Below, piece by piece: positions 1-13,345 of a stretch of 64,000 nt of DNA. The first letter of the stretch is position 1. Each line of letters opens with the position of its first letter. The stretch is taken from NCBI GenBank assembly GCA_035578155.1, contig JAPWDM010000003.1, forward strand, positions 23,152,916 through 23,216,915. Reading direction: 5' to 3'. The position numbers and the translations under genes are program-made. Under the pieces are notes generated by a model. The model worked only from the letters and a program-made list of their open reading frames with translations, searched no databases and had not been told where the DNA came from. The stretch is from Brachynemurus nebulosus. Taxonomy: Eukaryota; Arthropoda; Insecta; Neuroptera; Myrmeleontidae.

Positions 1-1640
1 CTCAGGGAGAAGAATTTCTATTGCTTACAATTAAAATACAATGTAATTCATTTCCAAACATGGACAGGATTTGATGATATTGAAAATATTACTCAAAAAC
101 TCTATTTTAAAAAGACTTAATTTTAAAATGTTTCTTTCAAACTGCAGAGCATCAACATCCTCAATTAAAAATTTCGACTAAATAGCATAATTTTAATTAC
201 ACATCGTACAACTTCCGTTTATGTCGGAAGTTGTACATACAACTGTTCAAGGCCTTCCTCTCCAACATATTTTTCTATCAGGTTATTATCATCATCATTA
301 AAAAAAAAATTATCTACAAAAAGATAAAAAGAAAATTTTTGAAACAAATTGTACTAACACTATAATACAGACACATTTATATAAATATAAGTCTGCTGTT
401 ATCTATACATATTGCATACACGATGTATATATGTATACGCATGTATGTATATAGTGTTTAACATTCTCCCACCACTGCGCTACCCCCACTACGTACGTAT
501 ATAATATTATGTATATGTAGATAGATGGATAGGATCATAGTACTATCAACAACATGATATCAACACACTGATATGAAATTATGACCGTGATGTGGTTTGA
601 ATCAGTGATGTGATACCGCCGTCACTACGCCGAACTTACCACGCCGCACCGCTTCGCCTCCACGTGCAGTACAGTCCCGTCACTAGCGCCGCTTCGCTAT
701 GATTTTAACATTATATTTTTATACAAGTTGTAATATTACAACATACGTATGTATATAGAAATCTGAGTTGTATGTTATAGTAAATTTATAATATTTTCTC
801 TATAACATATGAAGAACTTATTGCTTTTTTCTTCTGTTTATGTGCTGAGGAAATTTATAGTTTAAAATAAAAATATTTAAATTTCATAATATATACTACG
901 ATCTTTGCTATTTTGTATTGGAACTTTATTAACATAAATAATGTAAATAACTTTAAGATCGTGAAAACAAGATACTGGAAATTAAAACACTAACCTAACT
1001 GTTTAAAACTTCCTAAAAAATGTTATTCTCATTTTCCGTTATTAAACTTGAATTTGTAATCTGTATACTCTTTTCGGTTGGTTACTCGTATAGCTTTAAT
1101 TTTATGGAAAATGAGGAAAGTAATAACAAAAATTTAGCAGAAAAAACCCAGTCTGTATTATTTAAATTAGGAATTTTGCGGTACGGAAACGATTGAATGG
1201 ACTTGACAATGTCATACTAAAGAATTTTCAGTGTTTTCTTTTTATGTAACATTTTACCAAGTAACCTTGCAAAGACTTTTTGATGAAATGGTCATAATTG
1301 ATGAGAAAAATTCCTATATCTGCTCTCAAAATGTCGAAATTTCGCTTAGAACACGAATCTTATAATCAGCCGATTCTAGGGTCTTAATTTTATAAAAAAT
1401 GAAATGATTTTTGTCAATTTGAGATCGGAAAAAATATTAAGGTTTAACTGGAGAACTGTTGTTCGTTACTGTCATTACGGTTATCTTTTCTTTGTCTCAA
1501 TTAATTTTTTACCACCATTTTTACTTTAATTTTTCTAATTTCAAGAAAAACGTAAGCCCTAAAAAAATGATTCGTCGGCAGCATTTTTTGTAGATGTCTT
1601 CCTTTGGTAGGTACCTAAACTACTAAATACTTTGAAAATA
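1..1640. other. Unassigned AT-rich DNA with one short hairpin
   Basis: I see no gene here. The stretch is AT-rich with short TATG-type simple repeats near 370-540. A perfect 12-bp stem with a 7-nt loop lies at 206-236 (GTACAACTTCCG and its complement). A short GC-richer, CG-containing patch at about 615-705 stands out from its surroundings, but no reading frame or splice pattern could be recognised in it. Confidence 0.5.
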
Positions 1641-2216
1641 GAACAAAATAGGGATGATCGATATTCATCGATGGTAGAAAAACATCGATGTTTAGGTGGA
1701 AAACATCGATGCAAAAACATTGATGTTATGTCCTCGATAACATCGACACATCGATGTTACGAGAATAATATCGAAACATCGATATTACTCTAATCCAGTA
1801 GTTAAAAAGCCCTGTAGCTGATTTAAAGCAAGATCCAATACTCTTAAGGCGAGTTCTAGGATCTACTTATCCAAACTTGAAAAAAATTGTCATTGAATAT
1901 TTGTGTTTCACAGCAACTTCAACAGCTTCAGAGAGACTTTTTTCAAAAGCTGGGCAGCATTTGTATCAACAAAGGAACATATTACAAGGGAAACTTCTAA
2001 CAAAGTGACTTTTTTATCAAAGTGTACCAAATAAATACGGGAAATGTTAATTTTTAATAAATAAAATAATAGATTATAATGGCTGTTTATTTTGCTATAT
2101 AAACATCGATGTTTCCGAACATCAATGTCTTTATTTCGATATATATCGTATATCAATACTCTTGAATCGATGTTAACATCGATGTTTTTCTAATATCGAT
2201 CATCCCTAGAACAAAA
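1641..2216 (+). mobile_element. hAT-family deletion derivative with 8-bp target duplication
   Basis: The element runs from 1649 to 2208 (560 bp). Its ends are inverted repeats: TAGGGATGATCGATAT on the left and the complement on the right. It is flanked by an exact 8-bp duplication, GAACAAAA (1641-1648 and 2209-2216), the size typical of hAT transposons. Both ends are filled with ATCGATGTT-type words in both orientations. The middle still codes for the end of a transposase (see next entry). TIRs, target duplication and coding remnant together make this a secure call. It is non-autonomous and would need a transposase supplied from elsewhere. Confidence 0.93.
1799..2007 (+). pseudogene. hAT transposase C-terminal dimerisation remnant
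   Basis: An open frame of about 68 codons without its own start codon ends in TGA at 2005-2007. It contains IEYLCFTATSTASERLFSKAG followed by a short QQRN segment. The pattern Y-L-C-x-x-A-T-S-x-x-S-E-R-x-F-S-x-A-G is the hallmark of the hAT C-terminal dimerisation domain, which lets transposase monomers assemble. The catalytic RNase H-like core and the BED zinc finger are missing, so the piece cannot be an active transposase. It sits inside the 1649-2208 element and probably survives from the parent autonomous copy after internal deletion. The family call is firm. The level of divergence from a living relative is unknown. Confidence 0.85.
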
Positions 2217-2665
2217 TGATAATTCTCAAAAAAACATACTTATAAAATTCAAGGAAATAGATCAAATTTGAAAGACCATTAACATAAATTGCTGATATTT
2301 GCAACAATAAAAAGATTATAAAATACCCCTGTCGCAGCATCTGCATAACATAGCGAATTTCCAAATCTTGGGCACTGGCGGATCTCATCTAAGACTTGTA
2401 CCTATTTAAAATAGTTTAGCTTTCTAAGAGTAAAAGAATTTTTGAAATCGGCTGGGTAATTAGTTTTGGTATTTTTGGGGACCCAAGAACCCGAACGAAT
2501 TTTGTGCAGCATAGTTGTATCCACCTAAATTAATTTAGTTCTCTAGCAGTGAGAAATTTTTTAGCATCGGTTCGATAGCTTATTACTGGCGTTTTCGGAT
2601 CTGCAAGATCCTGGTGGACCTCATTAAAAAATCAGCTCGACCGTATATTCTAGGCGGACTTTATG

Positions 2666-2667
<2 letters not shown>

Positions 2668-2749
<82 letters not shown>
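2668..2749. repeat. (TA)n microsatellite, left tract of large repeat copy 1
   Basis: About 82 bp of uninterrupted TA. The same position in the second family copy has about 100 bp, so length varies between copies. Apparent proteins made of alternating Ile-Tyr across this tract are artefacts of the repeat. Confidence 0.98.
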
Positions 2750-2753
<4 letters not shown>

Positions 2754-2879
2754 AACCCGTTGTGTAGCATTCTACGCCGCATTTGCATCCGCAGGACAGC
2801 TGTGGATCTCAGATAACACAACCTGTACCTATCTAAAATAGTTTACCTCGGTAATAGTAAAAAAGTTTCAAAGTCGGTC

Positions 2880-3990
2880 AGTTATTTTATTTTTGACACT
2901 TTTAGGTCCTACTGACACTGTGAGACCTTACATAACGTAATCTATATGTATCTAAAATAGCTTAGCCCCCAACAGTGAAAAAATTTTCAAAATCGGTCGG
3001 TTAGTTTATTTTTGACACTTTTGGATCCGATGGACCCTGGCAGACTTTACATAACGTAATCTATATTTATCTAAAATAGTTTAGCTCTGTAAGAGTGAAA
3101 AAATTTTCAAAATCGGTCGGTTAGTTTATTTTTACCACTTTTGGGTCCCATGGATCCTGGCGGACCCTAAATAACGTAATGTATGTCTATCTAAAATAGC
3201 TTAGTTCCCCAACAGTGAAAAAATTTTCAAAATCGGTCGGTTAGTTTATTTTTGACACTTTTGGATCCCATGGACCCTGGCAGACCTTACATAACGTAAT
3301 CTATATTTATCTAAAATAGTTTAGCTCTGTAACAGTGAAAAAATTTTCAAAATCGGTCGGTTAGTTTATTTTTGACACTTTTGGATCCCATGGACCCTGG
3401 CAGACCTTACATAACGTAATCTATATTTATCTAAAATAGTTTAGCTCTGTAACAGTGAAAAAATTTTCAAAATCGGTCAGTTAGTTTATTTTTGACACTT
3501 TTGGGTTCTATGGACCTTGGTGGACCTTACATAACGTAATTTATATTTATCTAAAATAGTTTAGCTCTGTAACAGTGAAAAAATTTTCAAAATCGGTCAG
3601 TTAGTTTATTTTTGACACTTCTGGATCCTATGGACCCTGGCAGACCTTACATAACGGAATCTATATTTATCTAAAACAGTTTAGCTCTGTAACAGTGAAA
3701 AAATTTTCAAAATCGATCAGGCAGTTTATTTTTGACACTTTTGGGTCCTATGGACCCAGGCGGACCTTACATAACGTAATCGATATTTATCTAAAATAGT
3801 TTAGCTCTGTAACAGTGAAAAAATTTTTAAAAAAAAAAATCAGTCAGTTAGTTTATTTTTGACACTTTTGGGTCCTGTGGACCCTGGCGGACCTTACATA
3901 ATGTATTTTAAATCTATCTAAAATAGTTTAGCTCTGTAACAGTGAAGATTTTTTTAAAATTGGTCGTTTAGTTTATTTTTTACAATTATG
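2880..3990. repeat. 120-bp tandem repeat array
   Basis: Ten units with an almost exact 120-bp spacing. Each contains a word like AAAATCGGTCGGTTAG, a GACACTTTTGG segment and ACATAACGTAAT. The inner units are closest to each other and the outer ones more diverged, as expected if unequal exchange homogenises the middle of the array. One unit near 3830 carries an expanded A run. Confidence 0.95.
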
Positions 3991-4948
3991 GGATCAGTAA
4001 ATCCTGGCGAAACTCATACAAGTCTAGTACTCTAACAGTAAGAAAAGGGTTCTAAAGATCTCATATAACTTATGGCAGTCCGTAAGCTTCTTGCGGACAT
4101 CATTTAATTAATTAATTCAAATACTTTAACTTACTAACTGTGAAAAAATTTTTAAAATCGATTGGTTAATTAATTTCTGGCCTTTTTAGGTCCCGAAAAC
4201 CTTGACCTCACATAAAATACCTTAAATCCATTTGAAATGGTTTAATTTTTTAACATTATTAATTATTAGTGAAAAAATTTTCAAAATCGATTCAAAATAT
4301 TTTTCCGTGCATACATATGTACATTATACATATTTTGTTTTGTTTCATATATTTAATAATATTATATCAAAACATAATCTTCAATTTCTTGTTTACTTAA
4401 AAATTCAATAAAAAAAAAAAAAAATTCTTCATTACATTAGCTTAGAAAATCTGTTTAATTTACATTTTTTAACATGAGATAGAACCATGCTAATTATAAC
4501 GCAATAAATGAGAAACAAAACTCTATACATGTATGTGTGTTATAACACATATATGTGAATATACTTCACTTGTTCTCACAAAATTCTTTAATAAAAAAGT
4601 GAAATATTTTTATACTTCATAAAGAACTGAGATAGAAATATAAATTACTTATTACAATGACAAAGAGAGCAAAATAAGCCAATAGTGAAAATTACGATTT
4701 TCTCGAAAACTACTTAACATAGAAAGAAAATTATAAGAACATTTTCTTCATAATTTTTTTTTTCCTTTTCAACGATGTAAAAATCGAACTGTCTTATGAT
4801 AGGATCGAATGATAAAAAATGGCCAGAAAACCTACTTCTGGGCATCCGACGTGTCTGGCTAACGAACTTAGCCAAGCCAATTCAGAATCCAGTCCGCACA
4901 CAAAAATTTCATAAGCGTTAGACGTTTCGTTCGAGAGTTATCGTGGGA

Positions 4949-4952
<4 letters not shown>

Positions 4953-5037
<85 letters not shown>
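4953..5037. repeat. (TA)n microsatellite, right tract of large repeat copy 1
   Basis: About 85 bp of pure TA between GAACACA and AAATTTTAGTG. In the diverged family member at 53.8 kb the equivalent place reads only GAGTTATATAAATTTTAGTG, which suggests how the tract began. Confidence 0.97.
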
Positions 5038-5040
<3 letters not shown>

Positions 5041-5162
5041 TTTAGTGAATATCATTTTCGTATTCTAGGGACCTCAAAACAGATTTCTGCCATAGTCCCG
5101 GACTCAGATTGCGTCATGAGACCTACTGTAATAGCTGAATTTCGAGTTTTCGAAATTCGCTA

Positions 5163-6224
5163 AAAAAAAAGAAAAATATTGACAGTTACATTATTGCATT
5201 CCTGTATGATCAATACGATTTTAATACACTAGACCAGGGGTTACCAAACATTGTAGACTCGCGGCGCCCTTAAACTATGAATCATTTCCGGCGGTACCCT
5301 GTAGTCCCGAAAACCGGATTTATTTTTCAAAAATTTCTCCTCAAAAAATAAGTGGCAAGCAAAAAAAAAATACTTCAACCCAGCAGTAGTAATTTCCTCA
5401 TACTTAATTTTTTCTCTAAAATAAATGTAACAGACGAGCACAGAAAAGCAATTTATTGAACAGTTTCCCACCAACATGATTCTTATCTTAATGTCATAAT
5501 GAGAGAGATCCCCCAAATCCTAAGTATTACAGTAGTTTTTTGAATACTTGGTTGGTGGGGGGGGGGGGTTGGTACCAAACGAGGACAAAATTTATTTATA
5601 AATAAAATAAAACCAAGCCAGATAATACTATCAAAATTATAGTATATTTTTCCGCACAAATTTAATTAGCAATAAATATTATAGTATATTATGCAATAAG
5701 GGCGGGAAATTGTCGATTGCCCACGAGAGCGAAGTAGTGAGTGCGCTCATTCACTCGAGTGGACAATCGACAATCCCGTACGAGTTGCACATACTATTTT
5801 TTATTACGAATTTCACATAGTTTTTTTTTCTATTAATAACACTATTTTTTATTACTTTTCAAAATAATATCTTTGAGTGTTTGTCTTTTTTTCTGAATTA
5901 AAATATAAGTATTGTTTAAACTATTTTGTTGATGGTTTCTATAAAAATAATTATGAAATATTTATTAAGGGGAACCACTAGTGTGACATTTTGAAAAAAT
6001 TGGAAAATTTTTTTTTTGCATGTTTCCATAGTCTCTACTTTTAAAAATAGCATACTAAAATTTCAAATACATATCTCAAATAGTTTTTCACTTACAGCTA
6101 TCCGAAGAACAGATTCTGGTTTTCATTGTTAACTTTGAGGTACTGAGAAATGTACGAAGGTCGATAGTTCGGCAGTTTCTGGACGTGGCTACCAGTCACA
6201 TGTTGTGGAGAAGCTAGACCCTGG
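5163..6224. other. Unassigned DNA with a hAT-like end and a TTAAGGGG end
   Basis: At 5235-5320 the sequence CAGGGGTTACCAAAC followed by a GC-rich stretch looks like the left terminus of a hAT element. I found no matching right end or target duplication, so it is a fragment at best. At 5965 TTAAGGGGAACCACTAG resembles the end of a TTAA-inserting element (piggyBac or Kolobok type), again without a partner. No gene is recognisable. Confidence 0.35.
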
Positions 6225-6436
6225 CATATGACATCATCCAGCGACACGGCGCGGCGGCATTATGATGCATATGTGTATATGTATATAAATATGGAGATAA
6301 TACATTTAGGAACGATTACATATAATATCGTAAATTTACTACGTACATTATGTTCTATTTTCAATAGTTTTACAAGTTTATATTACTAAAAAAACAAATT
6401 GTTACAAAAGCTAGACAAACTGTACGGTATTCTATC
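6225..6436. repeat. 212-bp direct repeat, copy 1
   Basis: Starts ATATGACATCATCCAGCG and ends near CGGTATTCTATCTA. A second copy lies at 8362-8573 in the same orientation. The two differ by a 5-bp indel (an extra GCGGC-type word here) and a handful of substitutions. The ends are not TG...CA, so solo LTRs are unlikely. Confidence 0.9.
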
Positions 6437-8361
<1,925 letters not shown>

Positions 8362-8573
8362 TATATGACATCATCCAGCGACACGGCGGCATTATGATGC
8401 ATATGTGTATATGTATATAAATATGGAGACAATACATTTAGGAACGATTACATATAATATCGTAAATTTACTACGTACATTATGTTCTATTTTCAATAGT
8501 TTTACAAGTTTATATTACTAAAAGAACAAATTGTTACAAAAGCTAGACAAACTGTACGGTACTCTATCTAAGA
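8362..8573. repeat. 212-bp direct repeat, copy 2
   Basis: Partner of the repeat at 6225-6436, about 2.14 kb away. It lacks the 5-bp GCGGC-type word present in the first copy. Nothing coding lies in either copy. Confidence 0.9.
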
Positions 8574-9023
8574 TTAGCGGGACGTAAGACTACGCGATCG
8601 GTAAGAGTACGCACTCCGATTTTTTCGAAAGTTCGAAGCTAACGTCAGTCGTGTTTTTAAATAGTGGGGTATCCGTAATTGTCCATCAAACAGTACTGGT
8701 TACAGTACATTCTAGACAAGTTGGAAACTTCTAGCACAATTGCAGTGCAAAGATGTGTAAGCGTACGCGTGCAGTCTTGCACATCAGTACCTTTTATTAT
8801 GTTTTTTCTTTAACTTTACCAAGGAATTCGATACAACAAACTTCTGTACAATACAAATTCATACAACACAGATTTTTCTAGGTGCCAAAAGTTTTACAAT
8901 CTCTTCATAAAACATGATTCTCCTATCTCGCCCTGGAAGTTAATTTTGAAATAAGTAGGTGAAGGAAAATCAATTTTAGATATTGACGGCTTACTGCTAG
9001 AACTACGTATGTTGATTTTTCAC
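8574..9023. other. Unassigned DNA
   Basis: Somewhat GC-richer at 8575-8770. The words ACTCCGATTTT and GTCAG followed by TAGTGGGGT recur in altered form at 12.37-12.42 kb, so a low-copy dispersed repeat may be present. No gene is recognisable. Confidence 0.35.
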
Positions 9024-9029
9024 TGTTTT

Positions 9030-9032
<3 letters not shown>

Positions 9033-9106
<74 letters not shown>
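9033..9106. repeat. (AT)n tail of the non-LTR element
   Basis: About 74 bp of TA directly after the element's 3' end and inside its target duplications. Its position shows it is the retrotransposon's own tail rather than an independent microsatellite. Confidence 0.93.
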
Positions 9107-9110
<4 letters not shown>

Positions 9111-9112
9111 CT

Positions 9113-9658
9113 TCATAACGACTGTCGTCGTCTTTCGGCTCCCACTTTCCAGACTTCTCGATGTTGCCACTGATCCGCGACCAGTCTCCGACATCTCATT
9201 GCGTCTTCGACCCCTTCACTCCAACTTTTTCGAGGTCGGCCTCTCTTGCGCCTTTCTATGGGTGTCCATTTAGATATTAAATTGGGCAAACGATGTTCCC
9301 CCATTCTTTGTACATGCCCATACCAAATCAACTGTTTTGTTTCTATAGTCTCTATGATATTTTTCTCATTTGCTACGCCCATTAGCTCCCTAATACTTTG
9401 GTTCCGAACCATGTCACGTCTGGATATTTTTGCCGCCCGCCTCAGAAAGTCCATCTCGGTCACCATAAGCTTATGCTTAGTACTTTCCGTTAATTGCCAG
9501 ACCTCCGAACCATATGTTAGTATACTTTTTATCATAGAATTGTATATTTGCAGTTTTCGATTTCTGGTGATAGTATTACTCCACAGGATAGAATTTAAAG
9601 CATTTATCGCTTTTTTTGTTTGAGTAATTCGGGATTTTAGTTCGTTCTTGTGTGCCAT
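9113..9658 (-). pseudogene. Reverse transcriptase C-terminal part, after a frameshift
   Basis: This segment continues the previous one after a change of one reading phase near 9640. It contains LKSRITQTKKAIN, ILTYGSEVWQLT, the WYGHVQRM segment and a basic RRKRGRPRKSW tail, which are features of the C-terminal region of many insect non-LTR polyproteins. The tail probably helps bind nucleic acid. The Met at the start is only an internal codon. The stop at 9113-9115 is the natural end, because the short 3' UTR and AT tail follow at once. One indel therefore separates this copy from a continuous frame. The copy looks young: no stop codon interrupts the rest. Confidence 0.9.
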
Positions 9659-10262
9659 TCTGGTCTATATACATCCCAAGATATTTGACACTCGGAGTTC
9701 CCCTTATTACATCACCGTTATCTAGCCTTAGATCTTGTTGCTCGGTATTTATACATAGATAAGATGTTTTTTCCATATTTACTTCTAATCCGCCTTCGAA
9801 GTATGCCTGTGTTAATTTCCTAGTCATATATTCTAGGTCGTCTTTATCCTGTGCAATTACCACCTGGTCATCTGCAAAGTGGAGTGTATAAAGATGTTGG
9901 TTTCCTACTGGTATCCCCATTCCTACACATTTCCTTCTCCACTCACGTAATATTTTTTCAACATAAATATTGAAGAGCAATGGTGAGAGGACACAACCCT
10001 GTCTTAATCCTTTATTGACCAAAAATCCTTTGGTTAGTCTTTTGCCTATTTTTACTTTTGATATACAGTTACTGTATAAATGTTTTATTGCTTGAATCAA
10101 GGTTACATTTATATTTGACTCTTCTAATACCTCAAACAGTCTTTTAATCGGTACGCTGTCATAAGCTTCAGTAAGATCAACGAAGAGCAGATGTAACTCT
10201 CGATTTGTAGCTTTCTTTTTTTCTATTATCTGTGTTAGGCAAAAGATGTTATCTATGCAAAG
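9576..10262 (-). pseudogene. Reverse transcriptase fragment (palm, catalytic motifs intact)
   Basis: Reading from 10262 downward on the minus strand, the frame stays open for about 200 codons of genuine sequence. It shows motif A as FVDLTEAYDSV with its catalytic Asp, then GLRQGCVLSPLLFNIY, then the second catalytic pair in HFADDQVV, and further on EKTSYLC and VKYLGMYID. These are palm motifs of a non-LTR reverse transcriptase, which copies element RNA into DNA at the nicked target. The endonuclease and fingers are absent because the insertion is 5'-truncated. There is no genuine start codon. The true frame leaves this phase near 9640 and continues in the next entry; the last 20 or so residues in this phase are out-of-frame. 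Confidence 0.92.
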
Positions 10263-10275
10263 ATGTTTTGAGATA

Positions 10276-10579
10276 ATTAGATATAAATGTTCAGAATAAT
10301 CTTATACTGATGATAGGCTAATAAAAATTTCATTTTATTTATCAGAATGAAAGTTATCAACAATAACAAAACCTCGTATCTTCAGATTTCAAAATATGTC
10401 ATAATTTAATGGTTAACTACTATACCGACCATAGGGTCGGTATAATAGTGGTCAGTTGTTTTTTTCTTATTATTAATATTTTTATTATAATTATTATTAA
10501 TTTTTTTATTGAATTAATTTATTCATTCATAAGTATTACTTCCACTGTAAATATGGGAACTTTCAAAGTATCAGAGACT
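10276..10579. other. Unassigned DNA with a short hairpin
   Basis: A hairpin at about 10416-10452 has the stem TATACCGACC and its complement with a 4-nt loop, slightly bulged at the outer end. Nothing else is recognisable. Confidence 0.4.
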
Positions 10580-10802
10580 TATGTAATTTTGTGAGATACG
10601 AGGTACTGCATTCAATTATGTCAAAATAATTTAGTGTATCTCACAGATCGCCACTGTCGCCATCTAGTGATATCTTACAGCGACCGGGATTATTTAAATT
10701 TTAAATATTCCCGGTCGATGTAAAATATATTACTAGATGGCGACAATCAAAATAGACTGAGTTATTTTGACATAGTAACCACGTATCTCACAAAATTACA
10801 TA
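10580..10802. mobile_element. MITE with TA duplication and foldback interior
   Basis: Bounded by TGTAATTTTGTGAGATACG and its complement, with TA on each side (10580-10581 and 10801-10802). The inverted similarity continues inward through ATGTCAAAATAA, CGCCATCTAGT and CGACCGGGA, so most of the element folds back on itself around about 10695. TA target sites suggest Tc1/mariner-type mobilisation. It has no coding content. Confidence 0.85.
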
Positions 10803-12480
10803 TACGTATATTTAATTAATTAAATGTTTAAAGAAATAACTTTGTGCTTAAAACGAAAACGAAGTTAAAACTTTCAAAATTAAAGAAGTTATAATGTTTT
10901 TTGTCTCTTCTGAAAAGTAACATTTTTCAAGATACATGATTCTAGCAGTAAGCCGTCGATATGTTTATAAATAATCGTAAACTTTCGTAATCGTAAATTT
11001 TCAATCGTAAGTATCTCGTAAACGGTGCGTCGTAGCCCAAAAATAACAAAATTTTCGAAAGCTCGAAAGCAAATTTCGTTATCAAAAATTATTGATAGCG
11101 AATAAGTTCTGATTAACATGTATACTAAAGAAAAAATAGTTATTGTTAAAGTAACTCACAACTCTTTTGGTTGCAAAAACACTATGCACAATACAGTAAT
11201 TTTCTACAGGAAACTTGAGATAATTTCAAATAGTGCCATTGTCCTTTGTAGTACATGAACTGACCAAGATAAATCAGTCAAGTTTAAAATTTTTGTGAAG
11301 TAAAGGTTTTGTCAATCAACTTAAATAATAAGGATGTTATATTTAATTTGAGAAAAATAAATTCCACTATTTTGAATCAGGGAAGCTGGATTACTTACAA
11401 TTAGATTATAACAACAAAACATAATTATAAACACTTCAAAATTTTGACAATGGAATCCAAAAAATATATATCTTTAGTACTTTTTTTAAAATTAAATTTC
11501 AAAAAATCTTTTTTTAACATTTAAAATACTGGAAATTTTAAAATTTCTTGTAAGATATAATAAGTTTGAAAAAAGAAATTTAAGCACCATCTGAATAATG
11601 AATTGTTCCACTATTTTAGTATAAAAGATCTATGATTTTAGTAACAAAAACTTGACTAATAAAAACTATCGATAACTAACGATCGTTGGCCCCCACTACT
11701 AATGACAATTAATCAGGTGGATTCCAAAGTTATAAATGTGTGTGAATTGAATTAATAAACAGGACATACTATGACAGCATAGAGAGGGCATAATATGATG
11801 TGATATCTACATATTATCGTATGCGATGTGTTTCTTCATTTTAAAGAGACACACTACACTCATTTATTATAATCACTTTTGTGTTGTACTAAAAGTTACA
11901 TAACTGTTATTTTATATATTATTAAACATTAATATGTATTATTATTGCACAAGTTCCATATTACATCATTAATTTTATACAAAAGGAAGCAATAAGACGC
12001 AATGATAGATAATATTGAAGTTTCAAACAATTGTGCATACATATAAGTACATGCATACAAACAAACATATTGTTTCAATCATATACATACATAAAAATAC
12101 GTATCGTGTACAACGTGTAACAAAAATTTTGGGATATGGACTTTAATTTCCAAATTATTTTTGAACACAAAATAATCAATGGATGTTTTGGTATTATATC
12201 TGACTGCATACAACTTATTACAATTAAAGAAAATCCTCTCCTTATACTTTATTTTAAAGTCATCAGAACGTATGTTTAAGAATTTTTCAAAAATTAGTTT
12301 ATACTTTATCCGTAAAACTCAAATTTATATTTTTTTATCTCATATTAATAGTATGTACAGTGGCCATCCAATGGTACGTACTCCGATTTTACGTAGTGAC
12401 GTCAGCGATTTAGTGGGGTTCTCCTCTCACAGATATGTTGTTGTTTGTCTGTGTTGGTGAAAATTTATGTACCAAGCCCG
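10803..12480. other. Unassigned AT-rich DNA
   Basis: About 1.7 kb with no gene, no long repeat and no long inverted repeat that I could recognise. Short open frames here lack any recognisable motif. Confidence 0.45.
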
Positions 12481-12589
12481 AGTCAGGGCCGTAGGTAATA
12501 TTGTCTGAGGGTCTCGTAGCCTTTAAAAATTTTAAAATTTCACTGAAGATATATATGCACATATTCTGTATACGTAATATTCAAAATGC

Positions 12590-13345
12590 AAATGCAAAAT
12601 AAGTAACGTAAAATTCTAGAATATTCTAATCATCAACTAGCAGAGATATCAAAAAACAAACTTCACCGTTGAATTGGTTATTAAAAATGAGATTAAACAG
12701 TGTAGTTTGACAAAAATTCTAGAATGTTCTATTTGTCAACTAGCAAAGATATTGAAAAATCAATTGTATCATTTAATTGTCCATTGAAAAAGAGATCAAA
12801 TTACACATTTTGACAAATGTTCTGGAATATTCTATTCGTGAACTAGTAAAGATATTCAAAAACAGATGTCGCCATTGAATTGGCTACCAAAAAAGAGACC
12901 AAATAACACATTTTGAGAAATGTTCTAGAATATTCTATTTGTCAGCTAACAAAGATATTGGAAAATCTACTGCACCACTTAATTGTCTAACCGAAATTAA
13001 ACTAATGTAAACCAAATGTCCGATTTTGACAAAGAATTTTTGCTATCTGACGAATAGAATATTCTAGAGCATTTATGAAAATGTGCTATTCCGTCTTTTA
13101 TTCGATGACCAATTAAATGGTACAATCGATTTTTCGATATCTTTGTTAGTTGACGAATAGAACATTCTAGAATTTTTGTCAAAATGCGCTGCTTAATCTA
13201 ATTTTTAGTGCGCAATTCAATAGTGAAGTTTGTTTTTTGGTGTCTTTGCCAGTTCACGAGTAGAATATTCTAGAATTTTTGTCAGCTTCCGCTATTTAGC
13301 GTCTTTTACGCTGATGAATGCGATAGTGAAGTTGATTTTTGGACA
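12590..13345. repeat. Inverted double array of a 103-bp repeat carrying heat-shock-element words
   Basis: Seven copies of the word TTCnnGAAnnTTC, or its mirror GAAnnTTCnnGAR, occur at 12614, 12717, 12820, 12923, then 13057, 13160 and 13263. Spacing is exactly 103 bp within each half. The first four units run one way and the last three the other, about an axis near 12996. Each unit also holds an AAAGATATT-like word and a CAACTAG-like word. TTCnnGAAnnTTC is the classical binding site for trimeric heat-shock factor. Whether the factor binds here is inference. An outer CAGGGCCGTAGG at 12487 and ACGCCCCTG at 13504-13512 could be hAT-like ends, but their flanks do not match. Confidence 0.88.

Larger units (their letters stand above)
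2321..5162. mobile_element. Large repeat family, copy 1 (120-bp tandem core, two TA tracts)
   Basis: This roughly 2.8-kb unit recurs nearly intact at 45725-48503 and in a diverged, shorter form at 53507-53915. It begins with TACCCCTGTCGCAGCATC. Near both ends it carries an inverted word, GCGAATTTC on the left and GAAATTCGC on the right. The order is: left unique part, (TA)n, ten units of a 120-bp tandem repeat, right unique part, second (TA)n, right end. It has no coding capacity. Inverted subterminal words, central tandem repeats and a microsatellite resemble non-autonomous Helitron/Helentron derivatives of insects (DINE/HINE type). I saw no decisive terminal hairpin, so the class is inference. 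Confidence 0.75.
9024..10275 (-). mobile_element. 5'-truncated non-LTR retrotransposon with 12-bp target duplication
   Basis: The insertion fills 9036-10263 on the minus strand. The same 12 bases, TGTTTTGAGATA, lie on both sides (9024-9035 and 10264-10275), which is the target-site duplication of target-primed reverse transcription. The coding part ends in TGA (9113-9115), only about seven bases before a 3' tail of pure (AT)n. A very short 3' UTR ending in a microsatellite is typical of RTE-like non-LTR elements. The 5' end stops inside the reverse transcriptase, as expected for an incomplete copy. Clade assignment (RTE-like) is inference. Confidence 0.93.

Noticed and set aside
2880..3990. 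CRISPR-like array
   Set aside because: Units are continuous 120-bp tandem repeats without spacers, and the sequence is eukaryotic.
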